Shown here piece after piece: positions 34,677 through 45,723 of a stretch of DNA of 64,000 nucleotides (its first letter is position 1; each line of letters begins with the position of its first letter). Both the position numbers and the translations under genes were made by a program. The stretch covers positions 151,662 to 215,661 of the forward strand of contig JAVGVS010000560.1 of the NCBI GenBank assembly GCA_032718565.1, read 5' to 3'. This DNA is from Distichodus sexfasciatus (lineage: Eukaryota > Chordata > Actinopteri > Characiformes > Distichodontidae). The notes under the pieces are model-generated. The model had not been told where the DNA came from, did not search any database, and worked only from the letters and a program-made list of their open reading frames with translations.

Positions 34677-35680
34677 CGTAATGACGAAAACTATTGGTTA
34701 AAAACATTAAACTGAAATAAAATTAAAACTATAATAACCGAAAACTAAACTAAACAAATCTTAGCAACAGCTATTGAAAAATAACTAAAATAAATAATAA
34801 TTGCCAAAAATAAATAATCGTTGCAATTAATAAGCGTTCATCCACTCGAAAATCGGATCGGTGTCTGTTTAGTTTAAACCAACAGGCTGGTTATTTGTGC
34901 ATCACCTGTAGATGGCGAATGATGCAACTGAGGCTGACAGCGAGATTAGTTAACTGATAGATAAGAAGACGGACATGAACGATGGCTGCCGGTAGGAAAC
35001 GACAGAGTCCTGTTTTGGGACTATTTCAATTCAATTAGAAACTGGAAAAGTAATGATTGTTATAAATTCAACAACACAAACTGTAGGTTCAAGGGGAAAA
35101 ACCCGCAAACCTAAAAGTACATCTCCAAATCCAACCATCGAAGAATACAAAATGTTTCAGAAAAGATTCAGAAAGGAAAACCACTGATGATAAAGTCATG
35201 AGAGTGCTAGCTCAAATTCAATCCTTACAAAGCAGGACTTCTGACCATCGTGCTTACAAAAAGCGGAGGTTTGGCCAACAAATTCACATGAATATAAGAA
35301 ACGTGAAAACGCACTTGTAGATCTGTTTGTTGAAACTGGCATGTCTACTAGATTTTGTGATTCGGTAGCCTTCAAAACTTTTAATGCTGCTCTAGACCGA
35401 AGATTCATTACCAAACACTAAATGTTGCTGAAATAAATACCTTTCTTTGGTCTGCATACTGGAAGTGTTCTGCTAACTGTGCCAAACTATAATTACTAAA
35501 ACTAAAACTGAAACTAAATATATAAAAATAAAATAGAAATGTTTTCACAAAATAAAAACGAAACGAAAACTAAGAAAACCATTAATGAAACAAACTAAAA
35601 CTAAACTAAAATTCATAGCAAATTTGAAAACGATATTAAAATAAAAACGAATTTAAAAATGCAAAACTATAATAACCTTG
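34677..35680 (+). mobile_element. Degenerate hAT element
   Basis: The right end, read in reverse, is 'caaggttattatagt', a frequent fish hAT terminus, and both flanks are runs of 'actaaaactaaa'-type sequence. The plus strand keeps broken transposase pieces. One, near 34990, reads GRKRQSPV followed by a one-base shift, where a BED finger would be expected to begin. The other, near 35308-35421, reads NALVDLFVETGMSTRFCDS, then AFKTFNAALDRRF, and ends at TAA. It abuts the TIR element, so its left end is uncertain. Confidence 0.55.
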
Positions 35681-35739
35681 CTGCAGGCTACTACTAACTG
35701 GCCATAACATTTTATATGAATGTTATTTTTTAAACATAT

Positions 35740-35790
35740 AAACAAACAAACAAACAAACAAACAAACAAATAAATAAATAAATAAATAAA
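35740..35790. repeat. (AAAC)n/(AAAT)n microsatellite
   Basis: About seven AAAC units followed by five AAAT units. Confidence 0.95.
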
Positions 35791-36496
35791 ATATTTAGCG
35801 AATATATTGGCAGGTGACTCGAATGTTGAATCCATAAATAGAAGGAATGAAGATAAAATGACATTGATTTGATGCTATTAAATATATAAGTAAATATATA
35901 CAGATAAGCATAATGAATGCCAGTTCAATATGTGAATTGATCCTGTGAAGGTTAAAACACGTAATATTATTTTTATATTAAAAAGAAAATGTTTTTAAGA
36001 AAACAATTGTGCCCACTGAAAGTAACTGGCATTAAAATTGTAGCAAAAAGAAAAATAATAATAACATTATTAAGACTGCAGTACATCTTTACAAGCATCC
36101 TGGAATCGACTCTGGTTCTGTTTTTACATACGGCCAAGAAGACATCCAAAATAATTTCGTCCATTTTAGTTTCAAGATAATATTAACTACTATAGGATGT
36201 AGACATGTCTTCTGTTTTTCTGCAGTCTAAAGATAAATGATAAAGCAGTAGTTTATTTTTTGTGACGCATCTTTTTAAATCGATAAATGTTTAAAACTAA
36301 TTTCAAGACTTTGTGACCTGGAATCAATTCTTTCTGGAATCGATTCCCCTCTTTAGTTTCCGGGTGGTGGCTGCTGCCCTTGTGAATGGACGCAGTGGTA
36401 AACACCGCGAGTTAATGCTAGTCGGCGAATGACACATTATATGCCTATATATTAATTTACACTTCTGATTGAAAAGTAGGTAAAACCTTTGACGGA

Positions 36497-38968
36497 ATGG
36501 CAGCGAAGATTTTTCCGGTAGTAAAGTAAGTGTCACTGTTTTGAACGCCGATGCTAGGTAGTAAGCTAGCCACCGTTAGCTGACCGCGTAACGTTGGTTA
36601 GCTCTGTTTGCTAACATGACAAACTATCATGACGGTCAGTTTGTTGGTTATTCAGCGACAGATATGACCTTTGCTCATTATAATAAATAGCACTAATGCA
36701 GCAACACGCCCTGTGGTTGTGTTTGTATATTAAGGTCTAGTTTAACTTGGGGTTAGTTAGCCAGCCTTCAAGGACAATATGCTGAGTAAAGATTCGAGTC
36801 AGTTCTGGTGACATGTTTTACATGCAACTTATTGGAATACTGTGTGTTTGGCTCTTTGTGAGGACCAAATGGAAAGCTTGACGTTTTTTTTTCTCGCCTA
36901 GTTGCAAAGACTAGTTTCCAGACTTGTCTCAAAGTTGCAAAAACTCATACTAGAGCAAAACGTTTCCCCAGTAATTACTGATTTCAGAGTGGGATTTACT
37001 TTTTGCATCGTCAACCAACTTGCAACAACGCCCATGCCAGTGTAAATAATCTAAGACAGCAGTGTGATTGTGTGTGAGCAGTCTTTTGAGGTTGGAGGTA
37101 AAAATTCACAGGGGCCCTCTATAGTCAGGCTTCATCACCATTAGGTTATAAACAATGTCACATAATTTACTCTTACATTCCAAACATTCTGTACAGCATC
37201 TGGGGTTAAGGGACTTGCTCAGGGACCCAACTCTGGAATTTTAGGTTTTATTGGGGTTCGAACCCCCAATCTTATGGTCGTTAGGGTTAAACCTTAACAC
37301 TGTCCCTACACTGACACAGTCCCAAAGGATTTGCCTTGCAGGTTGGCAAGCACAACCACTGTGTGAGAGTGTGTAAGATACAGAGATGCTGTGTATGTGA
37401 GTGTGCAAAAAGAAGTTGTGTCTGTATGTGTGAGAAAGGTCTTGTCTATTGGGACTAGAAAGATTGTGTACATATGTGAATGTACATATTTGTGAGAAAA
37501 TGTGTATGTGTGCGCACCCCAGAGAAAGCGGTTGAATATGCAACTGTGAGAAAGTGCATGTTAGTGTGTGTATGTAATAGAGAGAGGATGTGTGTGTATG
37601 CATGAAAAATAGTGTGTGCGCAGGTGCCTGTTTTAGAGAGGTGGTGTGTGAATGTGGGAGAGTGCATGTATTTTAGAGAGAGGTTGGTTATGTATGTGAA
37701 TGTACCTGTGAGAGTATTTGAGAGTGTCTGTGAGTGTGTGCACACCCAGAGAAAGCGTTTGTGTGCATGCATGTTAGGGTTAGGGTTAGGGTTAGGAAAC
37801 AGAAACAGAAGTAAATGCATAACAATGCATAAATAATTTTTTTTTGTAAATACGCATGCTGTTTGTAAGCACCATTACTCGCTAAAACGCTCCGTTTCCG
37901 TCAAAACGTCCCCTTTATTACAGACAAAACGCATATTTTCGCTGATAAATAACCACAACAACCAGCGTTCTACTCACAATACAGCCATTTATTAAGATTT
38001 TCCCATCGATTTTTTTTTCATAGTTCGTTCTGGAACGCGCTGAACCCTTTATTGTGACGCGGCTCCGAGGCGTGCGCAGGGGATTGTGGGAAATGCAGTT
38101 CTCTTCCAGAAAGGCCAAAAGTAACTCATTTTATTGGCCAAATTGGTTCAAAGTGACCCTTGAACTTCACGTTTCTTCATTTTCAATTGAATACAGCAAC
38201 ATAAAGCGTATATGACTAACTTCTACTCACAGTAGAATAAGCCTAATAACAAATGTATTGTCTTTTTTATTTACTTTTTTTACCCGATTACTCGGTTAAT
38301 CGATAGATTACTCGATTACAAAAATAGTCATTTGTTGCAGCCCTAATGCATGTATATGAGAAAGAGAGGGGTTGTGCATGTACAATTATTTCCTTACATA
38401 TACTCCAGCTGGGTTATTTCATTTCAGATTTGCTACCAAGGTGGCTGTGGCAGGAGGTGCTGTGTATGTGGCTTATGACTCTGGGCTTTTGGGCGGAGGT
38501 GAAGAGGGGTCTGTTGCCCTGAGTAAAGCAAAAGCAGCAATACCTCCTGCTGTGGAAGAGTGGACGAAATATTTCGGCTTTGAGGTAATGTAATTAAAGC
38601 TACTGCTAATCCCTACAGTATCTATTAGTGGGGAACATAGCTTTAACGTGTAAATGTGATAGTGTATAACATGTAATGTTCTGTGTGTATGCAGGTTTAA
38701 AGTTGAATTCTGTGTCTCAATCTTTTTAGCTTCCTGCAGCACCCAAAATCGAGTTCTCTCCAGTCGATGCATGGAACTCAGGTACGCTACCCTCAGAATA
38801 GTGCATTAAGCTCTACAATGTTATGCACAATTTGTTTGTTAAAGATGGATTTCAAATGTTCTTCACACAGGAGTGCAGAAGTCTATTCATGCCCTATCCG
38901 TCGCTCCAACCACAGTGTGTGACTACAGTAGTCAAGGCTTGCAGTACCTGAAGGACCTGGTCAAATAA
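36497..38968 (+). CDS. micos13: MICOS complex subunit MIC13 (QIL1)
   Basis: Complete four-exon gene: 36497-36525, 38428-38584, 38730-38781 and 38871-38968. All introns are GT-AG and phases agree (336 coding bases, 111 residues; human MIC13 is 118). The protein starts MAAKIFPVVKFATKVAVAGG, and residues about 8-28 form a hydrophobic segment expected to span the mitochondrial inner membrane. The rest carries conserved-looking PPAVEEWTKYFGFELP and FSPVDAWNSGVQ segments. MIC13 bridges the MIC60 and MIC10 subcomplexes of MICOS and is needed for crista junctions. The start has a purine at -3 and G at +4. A candidate AATAAA lies at 39363-39368. Intron 1 (1.9 kb) holds a SINE piece, TG-rich repeats and a short telomere-like array. 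Nothing suggests loss of function. Its divergent neighbour is the HSD11B1L pseudogene. Confidence 0.95.
37140..37320 (-). mobile_element. SINE fragment in MICOS13 intron 1
   Basis: Reverse-oriented. On the minus strand a B-box-like 'gggttcgaaccccaa' region is followed by the 'ctgagcaagtcccttaac' block shared with the other SINE pieces. Confidence 0.5.
37773..37796 (+). repeat. Short interstitial telomere-like repeat
   Basis: Four perfect GTTAGG units, equivalent to (TTAGGG)n, lie inside MICOS13 intron 1 at the edge of a long TG-rich degenerate repeat (37.36-37.77 kb). Confidence 0.95.
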
Positions 38969-39362
38969 ATGAACACTTGTCCGGAAGCACTGATGTCCAG
39001 ATTTCAGTGTGTAAACCTGAGATTGAATGGTGCACGTTTGCTTTACATTGAAATGGTTTTCTGTTTGTACCAGTCTTGAAAACGGAAGTTGTGTAATTAT
39101 GTTGGACAAGTTTTTTTTTTTTTTTTTACATGTTCTGCCCTTGTGTTCCAGTAAAAAAACTTGCACCTGTTCTAAAGGTTTTGGGTGTGACATCAAAAAG
39201 CCCTTGAGTTTAAAAAAATAAGTATGTATGGTGAACATGTAACAAATTAACAATACTATTTATTTATATAATTTTGAGGATTTATCCCAATTCCCTGTCT
39301 ATACATAACTCTTCATAAAAACATTCAATTAATCACAAGATCGCTTCTTTTGACGTAAAACA

Positions 39363-39368
39363 AATAAA
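39363..39368 (+). terminator. Candidate polyadenylation signal of MICOS13
   Basis: AATAAA about 395 bases after the MICOS13 stop codon. An earlier AATAAA overlaps the stop codon itself and is less likely to be used. Confidence 0.4.
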
Positions 39369-39810
39369 GGTGTAGGATTACAAATTTAAGAAACTGTTTA
39401 AAATATGCTGATCTTATGTTCTGACATAGCAGCACATGAAAACCAAAGGTGCAGTACATTGTATTTAGCATTTAAGGTAAATATGATGACATCAGACAAA
39501 TGATTCTCTCAAGCAAAGGTTGTAGCAAGAGGTTCCTGCCAGTTCCTGTTCTCTTATTGTAAGTCAAATGAGCCAGATTACTGAGATGTTCACCTTTTGT
39601 TTGTAATGGCTCTTGATACCTCTGCCCAGTCTGTGAGTAGTTGTGGTGATTGGATTAGGACTGGTGTAAATGGTGCAGGCTGCTATACCTGAATACTTCA
39701 TTTGCATGCTTTGTTTCGAGTCGTCACCCAGGTGCTTTGTCTCTGGATCTAAGCACTGCCCCCTAAATGTATATAAACTACAATGTATCACTGTCTTAGT
39801 TAGACGACTT

Positions 39811-40334
39811 TAGTGATGGGCACATGAAGCTCCGAAGCGGGTATCAAGTATGAGGGGGCGTGGCAGACGAAGCCCCGCTTCGAGGCGTGTATCATTTAAG
39901 CAGAAAACCATGTGACCGATAACAAACGAAGCCTCGGTTCGTTACGTCAGTGTTTCATCCCAAGTGTCGCTTGCTGTATAAATGGGGGTGAATCCCGCCG
40001 GCGCTTCGTGGGATGTTTTGTTGGAGAGTGTATGAGCGAGTATCGGACAGAATTTCTTTTGTTTATTTTTTATGCAACTTATATTTTATTCCACATTTGC
40101 AATTTGTATAATTGAGTAGTAGTATTGTATTAGTCTAATACAAAACTACTAAATTATGCAAATTGCAAGCGACACTTGGGATGAAACGCTGACGTAACGA
40201 ACCGAGGCTTCGTTTGTCATTGGTCACGTGGTTTTCTGCCAAACGATACACGCCTTGAAGCGGGGCTTCGTCTGCCACGCCCCCTTATACTCGATACACG
40301 CTTCGGAGCCTCGGCTTCAGATAGCCCATCACTA
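39811..40334. mobile_element. Palindromic hAT MITE
   Basis: A 524-base element with outer ends TAGTGATGGGC and its inverse. The two arms are inverted copies for about 170 bases, covering 'cgaagccccgcttcgaggcg' and 'acttgggatgaaac'-type blocks. A perfect 8-bp target-site duplication GACGACTT flanks it (39803-39810 and 40335-40342). It has no coding capacity. The terminus matches that of the larger element at 55952-60260. Confidence 0.92.
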
Positions 40335-42681
40335 GACGACTTTTTGATGACTGCAGTGCCAAGCAGCGAGTATCGAAATAAAGAGAAACTTCTGCTTCAA
40401 GATATCCAAAAACGTCTCCTGGTCTCTAAGGAAAAATTCACAACAAAGGGTTACACTTGAGTCATGTGTATGTCGAACATGTATGTCGACACTGAATCAT
40501 TTATCTTTCTGTACTGTATATATTGCTGTTCATGTTCCCACATCATAAAGTGTTTTTATCAGATTGTGAGTTGCTATGTGAATAACAGCTGTGCACCAAA
40601 GTGTGCTATTTGCAGATCATATCAGTATTTCATAATCAGCGTGGTTTTACCTCACTGAAAGCTGATTGTGTTGCATAAATGTATTTTTTAAGCTGTCCAT
40701 TTGTTAAGATACTTGTATAAAGCTTTAAAAAAAAAACAAGGTGCATAGTATGAAATCGAAATACAGTCATCATATAAATGTTAGACTGAGGTCCACTCAG
40801 CTCTTAGCTGCAGTTACAAACATTGTCAGGTAGATTTGGGACAATTCTGGTCTCAGCCTTTGTACTGGCTCAATGTAGGTTTACTCAAACAGTTCTAGAC
40901 CACTTTAAAGAGGCCAGATGAAACTGCGGTTGTGTTAGCAGGTTGCTGTGAACGGCAGCTAGGTATCTACTGAATGCAGAATAAAAAGTGCCAATAAATA
41001 ACAACAGGTTGCTTACTTTGGATACATGATTAGCAGGGAGCTGTCTCTGGAAAAGGATATCATGATTGGAAAAATTTAAAAAAACGACGAAGAGGAAGAC
41101 AGGCAACGTGATGGCTTGAAACGATCTCAACGTTGACAGAGTGCCTCAAGATTTGCCTACAGATTGTTCATCCATCAGTCGTTATGGTTTTGAACCAAAC
41201 TGAAGGCCACTTACTAACTTAGCAATATCTGTGTACTAGCTAAAATAATACTAAATAAATGTTACTTTTGTGTGACGAGAAGTTTCTTGATTTAAAAGTT
41301 TATGTTGAGAACATGGCAGTATATATGGATACTTCTTTGCTGAAATGAGTTCTGCAGTACTTTTGCAGCCACAACTATTGCTTTTTTCCAGGTCACTACA
41401 AATTGTCCTGAGTTAAGATCAGTGTTTAACATCAGGAGATTCTAAATGTGATTGTATAACAGCCCCTGTGCTAGACTTGAGCATTGCATAAGACATGCAG
41501 TTGATGCTGGTCTGCTTTAAGTGTGGTTTCTCTCAAAAGATTGCGCCTCAAGTTTCGGTTTCAGTCACACGTTGCTTATAGCAAATGCCTGTGAATTTAT
41601 TTATTGGCAATTCTTCACTGAATAATGACTATAATGCATTTATTTAACACAATTCCTTTAAAATGGTCAGTGTTTTTAAACACATTGACCACAGCGGCTT
41701 TGTTCTTTAAAGACCAGCTCAAGGAACAACGTCTCAATTCATTTTAGGACAGGGCAGTAAGCATCAGATGATGACCAATAATTGAATGAGCATTTTAACC
41801 AAAAATATGACTGGTCTCTTATACAGTGTCCCTCTTTGCATGCAGAATTATATTATCAGTGTCAGTGGTGCCTGAAATGACTCATTATGTCACATTATCC
41901 AAGCAAATAATTCATCTGTGTATGAGAAGCAATTAGCAGAGATGATGGATGGCTGTCCAAAACATGTTTCCTGTTTCTCAAGAAATCTCGTAGTACCCTA
42001 GAATTTCCACACCCAGGTACAACCCCATGAAATGCCATTAGAAAAAAAGCACCTTGAACCCACAACAGGTTCTCTATTAACATATCAAACTTATTAAACA
42101 TCTATAAATACACTTAATTATAGATTTAAGCGATGCATGGTTTCTGACCTTTAACTTTTGTTACAGAACGGATGTGGATGTATTATAAAAAAATATCCAC
42201 TCAGAAGCCCTGATCTGCCCATGACTGGATGTGTTTTACTTGACACTTCTACCCTAGGAGTGAAATTAAGATAAAAAACCTAGCAGTGACACACATCATG
42301 CACAAAAAAACATGACTCCACCATGCCACTATTTTTTCAGTGTCACTGCAGTGTTGAGAATGTTCCACTAACCTCAATGTCTTCCCATCAACAATGGCTT
42401 TGATGTCATGAACTGACTAATAAATGAGGAGTACGTCGGTTGACAAACTGGTGGGAAGTGATATCACCACAAGGCTAAGGCTTTATTCTACTGCCCAAAC
42501 TACCACCACTGGGCCACTGAGCAAGGCCCGTAACCCCAAGTTGCTTCAGGAAAACTGTAATTAAGGAAATGAGTCACTCTGGATAGCAGTGTCTGCTTAA
42601 ATATCATAAACGCAAATTGTAAATTAAATAAATCCTTTCACATTGTTCTTTTAAAAATAACAGTCTGAGTCTTGAAGAACT
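40335..42681. other. Non-genic stretch downstream of protease gene 1
   Basis: No exon is supported. Positions 41386-41462 are homologous to 45020-45100, showing that the 3' flanks of protease genes 1 and 2 derive from the same duplication. A SINE tail lies at 42.48-42.62 kb. Confidence 0.5.
42480..42615 (+). mobile_element. SINE fragment
   Basis: Contains 'ccactgagcaaggcccgtaa', the 'agtcactctggatagcagtg' block and 'tctgcttaaat', the 3' half of the SINE family seen at 23.1 kb. Confidence 0.55.
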
Positions 42682-42697
42682 TATTGATCACTGAAGC

Positions 42698-42703
42698 TTT
42701 ATT
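42698..42703 (-). terminator. Polyadenylation signal, protease gene 1
   Basis: AATAAA on the minus strand, about 115 bases after the stop codon. It lies in a segment that recurs beside gene 2. Confidence 0.6.
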
Positions 42704-42815
42704 CTATTAAGGCAAGAACTACAGTCTCTTTATATTTAAGCATTAATGATTTGCAAAGGAAAAAAATGTATGAAATCAAATTTAGCAATATGAAAAATGC
42801 AAGTCATGCAAAACT

Positions 42816-44209
42816 TCACACGCCTTCATTGATTTTTTGGTTGATCCAGGCTCTGTACTTTGAAATATCAGTGTACACGTTGGGTACATCTGGATGTTCA
42901 CAATTTTTACCCCAGTTGAAGGACACAATGCCCACTGCTTGTTTTTTACACACCAGCGGCCCTCCAGAATCTCCCTGTAAGCACATAAATACATCACGGC
43001 AAACAAATTAGCATTTAATATTCCTGTAGACTCAATGTTCAGGAAGACTATTATATTGCTTTTTGGGACTTCTCATTGTTAAAGAGGACATCATGTATAT
43101 TCACATCCTACCTGACATGCTCCACCTTTGCTCTTGTTTCCTCCTGCACACAGCACATTAGCTGGGAGTTCGATATCCTTTTTATTCCACTCGTCCTGAC
43201 AGGTCTTTGAATTGACAGTTGATACGTAAGTCATCCGAAGATTGTACACTTTTTCATGTTTTTCTGTTCTGCCCCATCCTGCCACCACACACTTGCTCCC
43301 TGACTTGACTGGCTTGCCGTTCTTTGGGATTTCAACAGTCTTCACATTTTTATCTTGCTTGATTTTTGTGGAAAGCTTGGGTTTTTGGAAAGAAGTGTAA
43401 GAATTCTCAGATTATATAATTGTGTTGTCTGTGCTGATAATTACAAACATTTCAAGATAGAATAAGTGATGTTCAATGACATATTTTGGGTCCTAATTTA
43501 TCTTAACATTCACAGAGATCCGACAAGGTCACTATCAGCCGTCTTCTATCCCACTTTTCACTGATCAGTTTCAGATTGTCAGTTTAAATAAATAACTGAT
43601 TAATGTTAACAATAAATATAATCACTGGGACCCAAAAGGTCTGACCATCCAAAAATATGATGATTGTATTACATCAGACTGTACCTTCAGAAGCATGATG
43701 TCATAACCAAATTGAACGTTTCCATTGTAGGATTCGTGAATGATTGCTTTTGTTGCATATCTCCTCAGATTTCCTTGCTTTGGGTCAATGTTATGATTTC
43801 CAAGGACCACCGTTATATTTTTATTTCTGAATTTAAGAATAAGAAAGACATCTCAATTGTTCAAGGTCAGCAAATATTCTCTTCATTAACATTTCCCAAA
43901 TCTCGCTGCACCTACAGTTTGTGGCAGTGGGCAGCAGTCAGTACAAAGCTGGGATGTATAAGAAACCCTCCACATCTGTGAATCCCGTCTCGCTGCACAG
44001 AGGCCATGAATTGCAAGAAATCGTCCTTGGCGTCCGTTCCATTAATGATTTCCTCTCCGTATGTGGCTGGAAGAAAAAATGGGCAGTGAAATCAGAACCT
44101 GCTATTACCTGTGTATCAGGTTTTGTGCCAGTTATTGATCAAATTACTTACCATGAATTGCCAGCATACCCAAAGCTGCAGCGAGTAGTACTCTGTGTAG
44201 AGTGTTCAT
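42816..44209 (-). CDS. Granzyme/mast-cell-protease-like serine protease 1
   Basis: Complete five-exon gene: 44152-44209, 43916-44066, 43685-43826, 43112-43375 and 42816-42974. All introns are GT-AG with the phases usual for this family, giving 257 residues. A signal peptide (MNTLHRVLLAAALGMLAIHG) is followed by a very short propeptide ending in EE and then the mature start IINGTDA. The triad is present: TAAHC (His57), FGYDIMLL (Asp102) and GDSGGPL (Ser195). The eight cysteines fit the pairs 42-58, 136-201, 168-182 and 191-220. Six residues before Ser195 is Gly (CAGGNKSKGGACQ), so Asp189 of trypsins is absent and cleavage after Lys/Arg is not expected; true specificity cannot be read. The likely role is a secreted or granule-stored protease of immune cells, by family resemblance. 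It is a close tandem duplicate of the gene at 45.7-47.1 kb. Confidence 0.93.
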
Positions 44210-44228
44210 CCTGCCACTAGCACCCAGC

Positions 44229-44280
44229 TGAGTCAACGACCACTTTTATAGAGTCATTGCACGACCTCCTTATTGTGGTT
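44229..44280 (-). promoter_or_regulatory. Core promoter of protease gene 1
   Basis: On the minus strand, a TATA box (TATAAAA, 44244-44250) lies about 35-40 bases upstream of the start codon. An AP-1-type TGACTCA (44229-44235) lies between it and the ATG, and a RUNX-type AACCACA (44274-44280) lies upstream. The whole block is nearly identical beside gene 2. AP-1 and RUNX/CBF sites are known in mammalian granzyme B promoters; their function here is inferred. Confidence 0.55.
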
Positions 44281-45281
44281 TTAGACATCATAGATTAAAA
44301 ATTAGCATACTGTATATATACACACACACAATATATACGTCTTCCTCATTAAAACTCCAGTGTTGTTGAATCTTGAAAGTGTTACTTGGTAAATGTCTGT
44401 CGTTCATTAAATGACCTGGAAACGTCTCTCTAATAAGCCTTAACTGCAGATGCACACTGTTCCAAACTCTGAGCTATTACAGTTGTACAGCAACTGTTTA
44501 TTTGCTAAAATTTGACATTCAGCATCGAGGTGGTTGTGGTGCTGGTTTAAGTGTACCACCTATTGTAGCTGTAGAGTTGCTGTATTTTTTGCTTACTGCT
44601 AGGTCAAGAGTAAACCCATATCCCATATCTAAAACTAACCATTGGTGTAATACTTGAGAGAGCTTGCTCTCGAACCAGCTTTGGGTTAAAAGTCTCAGCC
44701 TGTTGGTTCTTGGATGAGTAACACTAGGCCACCGTTGAGGGTTGTACTGCACATAAATTAAAAAGAGATAAAACATAAAATGTTTGAATCCTTTAATAGG
44801 AATTCTTCTTTTCCTCAGTATGGAGTATGTCGGTGTCATTGATATATGTTTTTTCACATAATTGATGTTTTACTGACAACTTATTGATCCCTGAAGCTGT
44901 ATTCTTTCAAGATAACAGGTTCCAGCTAAACATATAATCTAGCATTGTTGAATGCAGCATTCTTCCTACCAGTACTACTATTTCTGCAGTGATAAACATT
45001 GCTTTAGCCTTTACTTTAGCTGCTTTCTTGGTCACTACTAATTGTCCTGAATTTAGACCAGTGTTTAAGATTAGTTAGATTGTAAATGTGATTGTATAGC
45101 AAGTCTGAAGAAGTAGGTTCAGGCTAGGTTCAAGCAGACTAAAAATCATGAAATATGATGGTGATACCTCAAGTCTTTAATATAATTCACAACACTTGTT
45201 CTAATTAGTCTATTGCAAAAGGTGATGCTTTTAAAGAGTCTGTTACAAAGATGTTTTGGAAACACTGAGAGTTTGCAAATG

Positions 45282-45601
45282 AGTGCAGCACAGTGGTGCA
45301 GTGGTTAGCACTTCCGCCTGACAGCAAGAAGGTCCTGGGTTCGAGCCCAGGCCGTGAGGTTGCATGTTCTCCCTGTGTTCGCGTGGGTTTCCTCTGGGTG
45401 CTCCGGTTTCCTCCCACAGTCCAAAAGCATGCATTACATGTTAATTGGCGACACTAAATTAGCTCTGTGAGTATGTGTGTCCTGCGGTGTGTTGGCGCCT
45501 GCCTAGGGTTGGTCCCTGCCATGTGCACATAAGCTGCCAGGATGGGCTCCGGTCCCCCCGCGACCCCAGTTGGGATTAAGCGGTTCAGATAATAACTGAA
45601 T
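45282..45601 (+). mobile_element. tRNA-derived SINE, full length with TSD
   Basis: The head contains an A box (near 'agtggtgcagtggttagcac') and a B box ('gggttcgagccc'). It is followed by a body with 'cctccgggtgctccggttt'-type sequence ('ctctgggtgctccggtttcc') and an end 'ccccagttgggattaag'. Perfect 13-bp target-site duplications GAGTTTGCAAATG flank it (45269-45281 and 45602-45614). It is a member of a widespread teleost SINE type and lies between protease genes 1 and 2. Confidence 0.88.
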
Positions 45602-45631
45602 GAGTTTGCAAATGCTTACTGATCACAAAAC

Positions 45632-45637
45632 TTTATT
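45632..45637 (-). terminator. Polyadenylation signal, protease gene 2
   Basis: AATAAA on the minus strand, about 90 bases past the stop codon, in a segment homologous to the one beside gene 1. Confidence 0.55.
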
Positions 45638-45723
45638 GTTTTAAGATAAGAAATACAATCTTAATACATTTGAGAGTTAATGGTTTGTGAACCAAAAAGA
45701 ATACAATCAAATCATGTAAAACT

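Noticed and set aside
37241..37836. Overlapping His/Thr-rich open frames of 74-121 codons
   Set aside because: They come from the TG-rich repeat and telomere-like array inside MICOS13 intron 1.
43664..44220. Plus-strand frames of 99-105 codons across protease gene 1
   Set aside because: They are antisense to well-supported exons with catalytic motifs and correct splice sites.
45290..45360. Possible tRNA gene
   Set aside because: A and B boxes are present, but the segment is the head of a SINE with 13-bp target-site duplications and does not fold as a complete tRNA with a proper acceptor stem.
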